From contig JAZLIT010000080.1 of NCBI GenBank assembly GCA_045617525.1, forward strand, positions 1 to 12,539: 12,539 nt of DNA. Reading direction: 5' to 3'. The position numbers and the translations under genes are program-made. Numbering within the stretch: position 1 is the stretch's first letter; every line of letters begins with the position of its first letter. This DNA comes from JAZLIT01 sp045617525. GTDB lineage: Bacteria; Bacillota; Bacilli; Bacillales_A; Planococcaceae. Positions 6,648 to 12,539 of the stretch are shown one piece after another. The notes beneath the pieces are model-generated. The model made no database searches, had not been told where the DNA came from, and worked only from the letters and a program-made list of their open reading frames with translations.

Positions 6648-7937
6648 ATGGGAAACACATTAAATTATGAATTGCCTTCTCTTAAGGGAGAAATCTCTGT
6701 ACCTGGAGATAAGTCTATCTCACACCGATCTGTCATGTTTGGCGCAATTGCTGAAGGAACAACGACAGTAGAGGGGTTCTTGTTAGGTGAGGATTGTTTA
6801 AGTACGATCGATTGCTTCCGTAAGCTTGGTGTGAAAATTGACGTGGAAGGCACAAATGTAACAGTTGAAAGCCCAGGTATGAAAGGCTGGCAGGAGCCAA
6901 GTGAGATCCTTTATACAGGGAATTCAGGCACAACGACGCGCTTAATGCTTGGAATTTTAGCTGGCACTAATTTACATACGATTATGACTGGCGATGCCTC
7001 GATTGGCAAACGTCCAATGCGCCGCGTTGTGGACCCGCTACGTTTAATGGGCGCGGATATTAGAGGACGCCTTGATGGTCAATATACGCCGTTAGCAATT
7101 CAAGGCACAACCTTACAAGCGATTGATTATACAATGCCTGTAGCAAGTGGGCAGGTAAAGTCTGCGGTGCTTCTAGCAGGGTTACAAGCTGAGGGTACAA
7201 CGATCGTACGTGAAAAGGAAGTAACACGTGATCATACAGAGCGTATGCTACGTCAGTTCGGAGCGCAGGTTGATGTAATCGATGGAATTATTTCATTTGA
7301 GGGTGGACAATCTTTAAAGGCGACGCATGTTGCGGTACCGGGGGATATTTCATCGGCAGCCTTTTTCTTAGTGGCAGCAGCCATTACGAAGGATAGTGAA
7401 GTAACACTTTTAAACGTAGGCACAAATGAAACACGTGACGGCATTTTACGGGTATTGGCACAAATGGGTGCAAGGGTGCAAATTGAAGGGAATGATTCCC
7501 AAGAAGCGGAGCCAACTGCGACAATTACAGCGAATTCCTCTGACTTGCAAGGAATTGTCATTGAAGGCGATATTATTCCAACTTTAATCGATGAAATTCC
7601 AATCATTGCATTGCTTGCAACACAGGCAAATGGGCAGACCGTTATTAAAGATGCAGAAGAGCTTAAGGTGAAGGAAACAAACCGAATTGATGCGGTTGTT
7701 ACTGAATTGAAAAAGTTGGGTGCGAATATTGAAGCTACTGACGATGGGATGATTATCCACGGGCCAACGCCACTTCATGGTGCGACTTTGAAAACGTATG
7801 GTGATCATCGAATTGGTATGATGGGCGCAATTGCAGCACTAATTACAGAGGGTCCAGTGACATTAGATGACCCCGGTTGCATTGCTGTATCATACCCAAT
7901 GTTTTTTGAACATGTTGAAACGTTAATTAATGCGTAA
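6648..7937 (+). CDS. aroA: EPSP synthase (called aroE in B. subtilis)
   Basis: This enzyme transfers enolpyruvyl from PEP to shikimate 3-phosphate and is the target of glyphosate. Length is 429 residues. Motifs: VPGDKSISHR (18-27), GNSGTTTRLMLGILAG (91-106), GDASIGKRPMRRV (115-127), VASGQVKSAVLLAG (165-178), TRDHTERM (193-200), NETRDGIL, IDEIPIIALLA, KVKETNRID and GDHRIGMM. GDK, R-x-H-x-E and N-x-T-R blocks resemble the class II (CP4-like) set, but the usual SAQ is SGQ here. ATG 6648 has AAGGGG (6634-6639) at 8-nt spacing; the in-frame GTG at 6639 overlaps that ribosome binding site and is rejected. It is the last gene of the aro operon, with a terminator 9 nt after the stop. Confidence 0.97.
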   Translation: MGNTLNYELPSLKGEISVPGDKSISHRSVMFGAIAEGTTTVEGFLLGEDCLSTIDCFRKLGVKIDVEGTNVTVESPGMKGWQEPSEILYTGNSGTTTRLMLGILAGTNLHTIMTGDASIGKRPMRRVVDPLRLMGADIRGRLDGQYTPLAIQGTTLQAIDYTMPVASGQVKSAVLLAGLQAEGTTIVREKEVTRDHTERMLRQFGAQVDVIDGIISFEGGQSLKATHVAVPGDISSAAFFLVAAAITKDSEVTLLNVGTNETRDGILRVLAQMGARVQIEGNDSQEAEPTATITANSSDLQGIVIEGDIIPTLIDEIPIIALLATQANGQTVIKDAEELKVKETNRIDAVVTELKKLGANIEATDDGMIIHGPTPLHGATLKTYGDHRIGMMGAIAALITEGPVTLDDPGCIAVSYPMFFEHVETLINA

Positions 7938-7945
7938 ATTTATCG

Positions 7946-7976
7946 ACTCTCCTTAGCATGTCTAAGGGGAGTTTTT
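7946..7976 (+). terminator. Rho-independent terminator ending the aro operon
   Basis: ACTCTCCTTAG (7946-7956) pairs with CTAAGGGGAGT (7962-7972), 11 bp with one G-T wobble, around the loop CATGT. It is followed by TTTT. It marks the end of the aromatic operon. Confidence 0.88.
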
Positions 7977-7978
7977 AC

Positions 7979-8007
7979 TTGTAACAAGTGGTTTTGTCAT
8001 GTAGCAT
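7979..8007 (+). promoter_or_regulatory. Candidate promoter for ypiA-ypiB-ypiF
   Basis: TTGTAA (7979-7984) and TAGCAT (8002-8007) are separated by 17 nt, each matching 4 of 6 consensus bases. Transcription would start near 8014. A nearby TTGTCA (7994-7999) has no good -10 partner. The palindrome CTTGTAACAAG (7978-7988) covers the -35 and could be an operator, but it is short. Confidence 0.35.
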
Positions 8008-8039
8008 GAATAGGAATAAAAGTGAAAAGGTGAACGAAA

Positions 8040-9296
8040 TTGGATAATAATATGAACACGATGTTAGCAGCAATAGAAGAAGGCGATTTACAAGCCGTAA
8101 ATCAATTAATTGAGGGCTTTTTGACAAATACCATGCCCGAGGAACAATATGAAATAGCAGAGCTTTTAATGCAGTATGGCTATTTTGAGGAAGTAAATCA
8201 AGTGCTAGAGCATTTGCAATTTTTATTCCCAGAGGAAGCGCAAATCTCGATTGACCGTGCAACGGTATTAATGGAGCTTGCACAAGAGGATGAAGCGTTA
8301 GATTTATTATTAAGCGTGGCAGAGGATGCGCCAGAATATCCGCAGGCACTTTTAGTGTTAGCTGATTATTATCAGATGCAAGGCTTGTACGAGGTAGCAG
8401 AAAAACGTATAAATGAAGCGCTAGAAATTTTACCTGCGGAGCCATTATTGCAATTTGCGAAGGCGGAGCTACTTTTTGAAACAGGTCGTTTCTCAGAGTC
8501 AATCCGAATTTATGAGGAGCTTTATCAAATTGAATCAACATTTGCTGGCATATCGTTAGCAGAACGTTTAGCAGAAGTTTACCGTGCAGGTGCAGCTTAC
8601 GAGCAAGCACTTGAATATTATATGAAGGCGTTAGAGGATGAAGTGAAGCCAGATGTGCTATTTGGCTCTGCTTATGCAGCATTCCAGATTCAAAACTACG
8701 AGCTTGCGATCAAGCAACTTGAAGATTTGAAAGAATTAGACCCGGATTATTTCTCTGCGTATTTATTATTAGCGGAGAGCTATGCAATGCTTGAGGACAA
8801 TAAACGAGCACTCGCGGCTATTAAAGAGGGATTAGTGCGCGATGAGTATGACAAGTCACTTTATTTATTTGCTGGTAAAATGGCTTTGAAAAATAATGCA
8901 AGTGAAGAGGCAGTTTCTTATTTACAGGAAGCGGTAGCCCTTGATCCAGAGTATATGGAAGCGATTCTTGTCTTGATGTCGATTTATTCTAAAGAAGAAA
9001 GATATGAGGAAGTAATTGAACTATATGAGCATGTTTCGTCAGAAGATTTTGATTGGACAGCATTGTATCCTTTCGTTGCTGAAGCATATGATAAAGAAGA
9101 ACAGTTTGAAAAAGCGTATGCAATTTATCAAGCTGGATACGTTGACTTTAATACCGATGTCTCGTTCCTCCAAAATTATTGTTACTTCTTATTAGAAGAA
9201 GGCAAGCAAAAAGAAGCGAAAGTGATTGCAGAACAGTTATTGGCATTAGAGCCTACTGAACAGCAATGGATAGATTTATTAGAGCGTTTTGAGTAA
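8040..9296 (+). CDS. ypiA: Tetratricopeptide repeat protein, YpiA family
   Basis: This is a 418-residue acidic protein built of helical hairpin repeats of about 34 residues, with TPR-like A/G/Y/A spacing. Examples are YPQALLVLADYYQMQGLYEVAEK, AEPLLQFAKAELLFETGRF, DYFSAYLLLAESYAMLEDNKRA and YMEAILVLMSIYSKEERY. It has no signal peptide or membrane segment, so it is probably a cytosolic scaffold. The start is TTG 8040 because AAAAGGTGA (8025-8033) lies 6 nt upstream; the in-frame ATG at 8052 would be 18 nt away. Place and length match B. subtilis ypiA (about 420 residues), which lies between the EPSP synthase gene and ypiB. The binding partner is not evident from sequence. Confidence 0.9.
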   Translation: MDNNMNTMLAAIEEGDLQAVNQLIEGFLTNTMPEEQYEIAELLMQYGYFEEVNQVLEHLQFLFPEEAQISIDRATVLMELAQEDEALDLLLSVAEDAPEYPQALLVLADYYQMQGLYEVAEKRINEALEILPAEPLLQFAKAELLFETGRFSESIRIYEELYQIESTFAGISLAERLAEVYRAGAAYEQALEYYMKALEDEVKPDVLFGSAYAAFQIQNYELAIKQLEDLKELDPDYFSAYLLLAESYAMLEDNKRALAAIKEGLVRDEYDKSLYLFAGKMALKNNASEEAVSYLQEAVALDPEYMEAILVLMSIYSKEERYEEVIELYEHVSSEDFDWTALYPFVAEAYDKEEQFEKAYAIYQAGYVDFNTDVSFLQNYCYFLLEEGKQKEAKVIAEQLLALEPTEQQWIDLLERFE

Positions 9297-9304
9297 AAGG
9301 GGTG
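9297..9304 (+). promoter_or_regulatory. Ribosome binding site deciding the ypiB start
   Basis: AAGGGGTG follows the ypiA stop directly and precedes TTG 9311 at good spacing. The in-frame GTG at 9302-9304 is part of this site and so cannot be its own start. Confidence 0.6.
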
Positions 9305-9310
9305 ATTGAA

Positions 9311-9868
9311 TTGACGTCTTCCATACCAAATGCTGATAAAAAGATCTTTATTCGTTGGTTTTTGAAAAATTACCAGCTAAAAAGAAGAGAAGGCGTTTGG
9401 ATTTTAAATTACTTATTAACGAATGAAACATTATTGAAACATGTAAGATTTATTGAAGAAGCGCATTATTGCCCGCGAGCGATTGTCATGTCAACAGTCG
9501 AAACGGGCGGTTTGCCTTTTCGATTTTATAAAGGAAATATGATGACAAATGATGCTGAAAAAGCGTTCCATGAGATTCGCTTACACCCAGAGCAGGATAC
9601 GTTTATTCAATTAAATTTCACGAATATTCCGCCTAATCCGCATTTTATTGCGGTAGTAGAAGAGAATCCATACATTCCAAGTAATAAACCAGTGCGCAAT
9701 TTGGATCGCAAAATTGCAGAGGATATTGTCAAATTGAGTTTATTTTCACATCAAGAAAATTATTTGAGAAAAAGAATCGATAAAGCTTTGGATACAGGAG
9801 AAAAAGAGCAATTTTTCGTCCTGACTGAGCAATTAAAAAAACTACTAAAATCAACGGATAAGTTGTAA
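9311..9868 (+). CDS. ypiB: YpiB / ReoY family protein (UPF0302, IDEAL domain)
   Basis: The 185-residue protein matches the UPF0302 family (B. subtilis YpiB, Listeria ReoY). It has the N-terminal block RWFLKNYQLKRREGVWILNY, then HYCPRAIVMST, PFRFYKGNMMTNDAEKAFH and FIQLNF. At the C-terminus (about residues 138-178) a helical IDEAL-type segment contains LRKRIDKALDTGEKEQF. In Listeria, ReoY takes part, with ReoM and ClpCP, in controlling degradation of MurA, the first enzyme of peptidoglycan synthesis; a similar role is assumed for YpiB. The start is TTG 9311, using AAGGGGTG after the ypiA stop. ypiA, ypiB and ypiF are closely spaced and are probably one transcript. The function here is inferred from homologues. 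Confidence 0.9.
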   Translation: MTSSIPNADKKIFIRWFLKNYQLKRREGVWILNYLLTNETLLKHVRFIEEAHYCPRAIVMSTVETGGLPFRFYKGNMMTNDAEKAFHEIRLHPEQDTFIQLNFTNIPPNPHFIAVVEENPYIPSNKPVRNLDRKIAEDIVKLSLFSHQENYLRKRIDKALDTGEKEQFFVLTEQLKKLLKSTDKL

Positions 9869-9888
9869 TTTTCTACGGGGGAAAAGTC

Positions 9889-10335
9889 ATGTATTTTAAT
9901 GTCAAGGATATAGAGCAGTTTCATAGTCAAAAGGATTTCATTGATACGGTGTTAGTACCGTTACTTCCACTTGATTTTTCAATTGAGGGCTCAAAGCAAA
10001 GTAGCTCTGCAGCAGAGTATTTAATGTCTTTAACGGCATTTCTTGAAAAACAATTTAAGGGAAGAATATTTCTAACACCGCCATTTTCCTATTTCCATAA
10101 AAATGGTATAATTGACCTTGAAGAAATAAATACTTATTTGATAAAGAGTGGATTTAAGCATGTATTATTTATTACATGTGATCAGCAATGGCATGAGAAG
10201 AACTCACAACTTAATGTGACTTGGATTCCCTCAATCCCATTAGAATCTATGGATCAACAGGTAAAGCAACGTATATTACAAGATCAAATGAATCTAGTTG
10301 TCCCAAGTTTAACGAAGGTTTGGACAAGCAATTAA
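9889..10335 (+). CDS. ypiF: YpiF-like protein (DUF2487)
   Basis: The 148-residue soluble protein has no known function. It opens with MYFNVKDIEQFHSQKDFIDTVLVPLLPLDF and continues with LEKQFKGRIFLTPPFSYF. These match the start of B. subtilis YpiF as I recall it, as does the position between ypiB and qcrA. The C-terminal half has alternating strands and helices (HVLFITCDQQWH, VTWIPSIPLESMDQQVK), with no catalytic motif I can name. The ATG is preceded by ACGGGGGAA (9875-9883). It lies 20 nt after ypiB and ends 53 nt before the qcr -35 element, so it is probably the last gene of the ypi unit, although no clear terminator follows it. Confidence 0.82.
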   Translation: MYFNVKDIEQFHSQKDFIDTVLVPLLPLDFSIEGSKQSSSAAEYLMSLTAFLEKQFKGRIFLTPPFSYFHKNGIIDLEEINTYLIKSGFKHVLFITCDQQWHEKNSQLNVTWIPSIPLESMDQQVKQRILQDQMNLVVPSLTKVWTSN

Positions 10336-10354
10336 GGTACACTTTCATTAAATG

Positions 10355-10362
10355 TTCACAAA
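10355..10362 (+). promoter_or_regulatory. TTTGTGAA-type site upstream of the qcr promoter (ResD or Rex candidate)
   Basis: TTCACAAA on this strand reads TTTGTGAA on the other. That matches the core of the consensus reported for the redox response regulator ResD (TTTGTGAAT) and also a half site of the NADH sensor Rex (TTGTGAA-N4-TTCACAA). It lies 26 nt upstream of the -35 box, about 65 nt before the expected transcript start, a usual activator position. No second Rex half site is visible at the right spacing. Confidence 0.35.
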
Positions 10363-10388
10363 CTTTCTGAATCGACTGAAAGCTTTGT
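10358..10388 (+). other. Imperfect inverted repeat between ypiF and qcrA
   Basis: ACAAACTTTC (10358-10367) can pair with GAAAGCTTTGT (10378-10388), with one bulged C, around the loop TGAATCGACT. No T-run follows, so it is not a convincing terminator. It overlaps the TTCACAAA site and touches the first base of the -35 box, so it could be an operator. Confidence 0.3.
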
Positions 10389-10416
10389 TGACCAACGTAT
10401 TTGATTAAGATATCAT
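10388..10416 (+). promoter_or_regulatory. Promoter of qcrABC
   Basis: TTGACC (10388-10393) and TATCAT (10411-10416) are 17 nt apart, each matching 5 of 6 sigma-A consensus bases. This is the best promoter in the window. The transcript would start near 10423, leaving a leader of about 70 nt before qcrA. Confidence 0.7.
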
Positions 10417-10493
10417 AGAAATGTCCTAGTATTTACTATTTTTTAAAATTTTTGGCCATAAGGGCTGACCTTTTAGTTAGAGGGGGGAAAATA

Positions 10494-11003
10494 ATGAGTA
10501 AAAATCGCGTAACTCGTCGTCAATTCTTAAACTACTCTCTAATGGGGGTAGGTGGATTCATGGCTGCGGGGATGTTGTTACCAATGGTTCGCTTCGCAGT
10601 AGACCCTTTACTTCAAACAAAGGATGAGGGAGAATTTGTTGTAACTTTAAAAAAAGCTTCAGAGTTATCTGAAGAGCCAACAAAAGTAGACTTCTCATAC
10701 GAACAAATTGATGCGTGGTACAAGTCTCAGACAACTGATACTGCATGGGTTTACAAAAATGGTGATGATATTATCGCTCTTTCACCAGTATGTAAACACT
10801 TGGGTTGTACTGTTAACTGGGCTGGAGATCCAACGCAAGCAAATCGTTTCTTCTGTGCTTGTCACTCAGGTCGTTATGAGAAAGACGGTGTAAATGTACC
10901 GAATACACCGCCTACAGGTGCCTTAGATCAGTTTGAGGTAGCTATTAATGATGAAGGTTATATTATGCTTGGGAAAAAATTCGCAAATAAATTTGCAAAA
11001 TAA
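10494..11003 (+). CDS. qcrA: Menaquinol:cytochrome c reductase, Rieske iron-sulfur subunit
   Basis: QcrA takes an electron from menaquinol and passes it to the cytochrome side of the bc complex, on the outer face of the membrane. The protein has 169 residues. The N-terminus carries a twin-arginine motif, TRRQFLNYS (7-15), followed by a hydrophobic anchor (about 15-35), consistent with Tat export as shown for B. subtilis QcrA. The [2Fe-2S] ligands are C100 and H102 (CKHLGC) with C121 and H124 (CACH); C105 and C123 would form the structural disulfide. ATG 10494 is preceded by AGGGGGG (10481-10487) at 6-nt spacing. An in-frame TTG at 10452 would add 14 residues without a ribosome binding site. 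It is the first gene of qcrABC, with its own promoter. Confidence 0.97.
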   Translation: MSKNRVTRRQFLNYSLMGVGGFMAAGMLLPMVRFAVDPLLQTKDEGEFVVTLKKASELSEEPTKVDFSYEQIDAWYKSQTTDTAWVYKNGDDIIALSPVCKHLGCTVNWAGDPTQANRFFCACHSGRYEKDGVNVPNTPPTGALDQFEVAINDEGYIMLGKKFANKFAK

Positions 11004-11023
11004 TGTAAGGGGGTACGACTTCA

Positions 11024-11698
11024 GTGCTTAATAAAATTTATGATTGGGTCGATGAACGTTTAGATATCACACCTATTTGGCGCGATATCGCTGACCATGA
11101 AGTGCCAGAGCACGTTAACCCTGCACACCATTTTTCTGCATTCGTATACTGCTTCGGGGGATTAACATTCTTCATCACAGTAATCCAAATCTTATCTGGT
11201 ATGTTCTTAACTATGTACTATGTACCAGACGTAGAAAATGCATGGAAATCAGTTTATTACTTACAAAACGAAGTAGCTTTTGGTGAAATCGTTCGTGGTA
11301 TGCACCATTGGGGAGCTTCATTAGTAATCGTAATGATGTTCTTACATACGCTTCGTGTATTCTTTACAGGTTCTTATAAGAAGCCTCGTGAATTAAACTG
11401 GATGGTCGGTGTAGGTATTTTTGGTGTAATGATGGGATTAGGTTTCACAGGTTATTTATTACCTTGGGATATGAAAGCATTATTCGCTACTAAAGTAGGG
11501 ATTGAAATTGCAGCATCTGTTCCATTCGCAGGGGAATATATTAAGATTCTTCTAGCTGGTGATTCAGCAATTTTAGGTGCGCAAACGTTAACTCGTTTCT
11601 TTGCGATTCACGTATTCTTCTTACCTGCAGTATTGTTTGCTTTATTAGCAGCTCACTTTATCATGATTCGTCGTCAAGGTATTTCTGGGCCACTTTAA
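11024..11698 (+). CDS. qcrB: Menaquinol:cytochrome c reductase, cytochrome b6 subunit
   Basis: QcrB is the membrane subunit that binds two b hemes and part of the quinol sites. The 224-residue protein has the same length as B. subtilis QcrB, as I recall it, and is very close to it in sequence. Four main membrane helices are visible. The expected b-heme ligands are H94 and H108 in one helix (MHHWGASLVIVMMFLHTLR) and H196 and H211 in another (FFAIHVFFLP...AAHF). C43 (VYCFGG) is the cysteine that holds an additional covalently bound heme c in Bacillus and in b6f relatives. It starts with GTG, with AAGGGGG (11007-11013) 10 nt upstream, and lies 20 nt after qcrA. The rest of the b cytochrome (subunit IV part) is in qcrC. 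Confidence 0.98.
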   Translation: MLNKIYDWVDERLDITPIWRDIADHEVPEHVNPAHHFSAFVYCFGGLTFFITVIQILSGMFLTMYYVPDVENAWKSVYYLQNEVAFGEIVRGMHHWGASLVIVMMFLHTLRVFFTGSYKKPRELNWMVGVGIFGVMMGLGFTGYLLPWDMKALFATKVGIEIAASVPFAGEYIKILLAGDSAILGAQTLTRFFAIHVFFLPAVLFALLAAHFIMIRRQGISGPL

Positions 11699-11742
11699 TA
11701 GTTATTGAACGCAATGAATGATTTTTTAAAGGAGGGGACACT

Positions 11743-12539
11743 ATGCATCGCGGAAAAGGAATGAAGTTCGTAGGTGATTCTCGTGTTACGACACATAAAC
11801 GTACACATATCAAACCTAAAGATTATTCCGAGTATCCTGGGAGAACAGAAGCTTTCTGGCCTGACTTTTTATTAAAAGAATGGATGGTTGGGGCTGTATT
11901 CTTAGTAGGTTACTTATTATTAACTGTCGCTCACCCTTCACCTCTTGAAGGCCCGGCAGATCCAACAAATGCAACTTATATTGCATTACCAGACTGGTAT
12001 TTCTTATTCATGTATCAGTTATTAAAATACTCATATGCTTCTGGTGCTTTTAACATAATCGGAGCTATGGTTATTCCAGGTTTAGCATTTATGTCATTAC
12101 TATTAATTCCATTTTTAGATACATCACCGGAGCGTCGTCCATCTAAGCGTCCGATTCCAACTGCAATTATGCTTCTAGCATTAGCTTCTATGATTTATTT
12201 AACTTGGGAATCAGTTTCAGCTGTAGATTGGGATGCAGTAGACGCACAGGGTGAAATTACGGATAAACATTTAGGATTAGTGCCTGATATTCCAATTGAT
12301 GAATCGTCTGAAGGTTATGTCATTTATTCAGGTCCAGCTGCAAATACATGTATCTCTTGTCATGGTGGTGACTTAACTGGTGTAGGTTCTAACCCGATGT
12401 TATTAGGAAATGAATTAACAGCAGAAGAAGTCCAAGAAGTAATTGTAAATGGTCGTGGCGCGATGCCAGCTGGTCAATTTGCAGGTACTGAAGAAGAATT
12501 AGTGATTTTAGCTGAATTCATCGCAAGTCTTAAAGAAGA
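11743..12539 (+). CDS. qcrC: Menaquinol:cytochrome c reductase, cytochrome b/c subunit (3' end cut)
   Basis: QcrC is a fusion of a subunit IV-like membrane part and a cytochrome c domain, typical of Bacillales. ATG 11743 follows AAAGGAGGGG (a very strong site). The 265 visible residues contain PDWYFLFMYQLLKYS (83-97), which includes the quinol-site PDWY motif, three membrane helices (about 47-66, 104-124 and 138-155), and a heme c site CISCH at 203-207 with M241 (GAMPAG) as the likely sixth ligand. The frame is open to the window edge; the last residues (AEFIASLKE) resemble the natural C-terminus of B. subtilis QcrC, so only a few codons are probably missing. The linker between the last helix and CISCH is about ten residues longer than in B. 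subtilis QcrC as I recall it. Confidence 0.96.
   Translation, partial: MHRGKGMKFVGDSRVTTHKRTHIKPKDYSEYPGRTEAFWPDFLLKEWMVGAVFLVGYLLLTVAHPSPLEGPADPTNATYIALPDWYFLFMYQLLKYSYASGAFNIIGAMVIPGLAFMSLLLIPFLDTSPERRPSKRPIPTAIMLLALASMIYLTWESVSAVDWDAVDAQGEITDKHLGLVPDIPIDESSEGYVIYSGPAANTCISCHGGDLTGVGSNPMLLGNELTAEEVQEVIVNGRGAMPAGQFAGTEEELVILAEFIASLKE

Noticed and set aside
7253..7606. Minus-strand open frame of 117 codons inside the EPSP synthase gene
   Set aside because: It is antisense to conserved enzyme motifs and shows no domain of its own; it is a by-product of codon use.
7975..8682. Long open frame of 235 codons on the minus strand opposite ypiA
   Set aside because: It lies fully over the start, ribosome binding site and repeats of a well-supported TPR gene. 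Its product is Leu/His-rich low-complexity sequence, as expected from the complement of Glu/Ala/Leu codons. It also runs through the aro terminator region.
10102..10120. TATAATTGACC inside ypiF as a promoter
   Set aside because: It lies within well-supported coding sequence, the -10-like and -35-like elements are in the wrong order, and the real qcr promoter is downstream at 10388.
10708..10893. Alternative-frame open reading frame of 61 codons inside qcrA
   Set aside because: It overlaps the Rieske domain in another frame and has no ribosome binding site or recognisable motif.
1..12539. Mobile elements, CRISPR arrays, tRNA or rRNA genes, phage or defence genes
   Set aside because: None seen. 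No transposase or integrase, no regularly spaced repeats and no tRNA-like cloverleaf. All intergenic stretches are under 300 nt and are described above.

Overview
The window looks like chromosomal core DNA from a low-GC Gram-positive bacterium of the order Bacillales. The gene order (ndk, cheR, aro genes, hisC, tyrA, EPSP synthase, ypiA, ypiB, ypiF, qcrA, qcrB, qcrC) is that of the Bacillus subtilis aromatic supraoperon region. Protein details such as the Cys43 cytochrome b6 and the fused b/c subunit QcrC are typical of Bacillales. The sequence suggests a relative in the Planococcaceae (Lysinibacillus or Solibacillus type) rather than Bacillus itself, but this is inference from recalled similarity, not a search. 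All genes lie on the + strand.

Layout. Positions 1-151 hold the 3' end of ndk, followed by a terminator. Positions 237-713 hold two small paralogous genes, each encoding one membrane segment plus a charged coiled coil. They sit between ndk and cheR, where B. subtilis has nothing comparable that I know of. Positions 795-1565 are cheR, closed by a 13-bp perfect hairpin terminator. Positions 1793-7937 are a compact aromatic amino acid operon: chorismate synthase, dehydroquinate synthase, chorismate mutase, HisC aminotransferase, prephenate dehydrogenase and EPSP synthase. Its gaps are 2-16 nt, with 4-nt overlaps at two junctions, and it ends in a terminator. The trp genes that B. subtilis carries between aroH and hisC are absent.

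Positions 8040-10335 hold ypiA (tetratricopeptide repeats), ypiB (UPF0302/ReoY family) and ypiF (DUF2487). From 10388 a good sigma-A-type promoter precedes qcrABC, the menaquinol:cytochrome c reductase. A TTTGTGAA-type site (TTCACAAA on this strand) lies just upstream of that promoter. qcrC runs off the right edge, probably only a few residues short of its natural end.

How the genes work together. The aro genes make chorismate from shikimate-pathway intermediates and carry it through prephenate to tyrosine and phenylalanine. Chorismate also feeds menaquinone, the electron donor for the Qcr complex; in B. subtilis the menaquinone genes hepS-menH-hepT lie just upstream of ndk. Most of the window is ordinary conserved genome. 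The least explained parts are the tandem small membrane proteins (269-713), the leader hairpin ahead of the aro operon, and the regulatory region ahead of qcrA.
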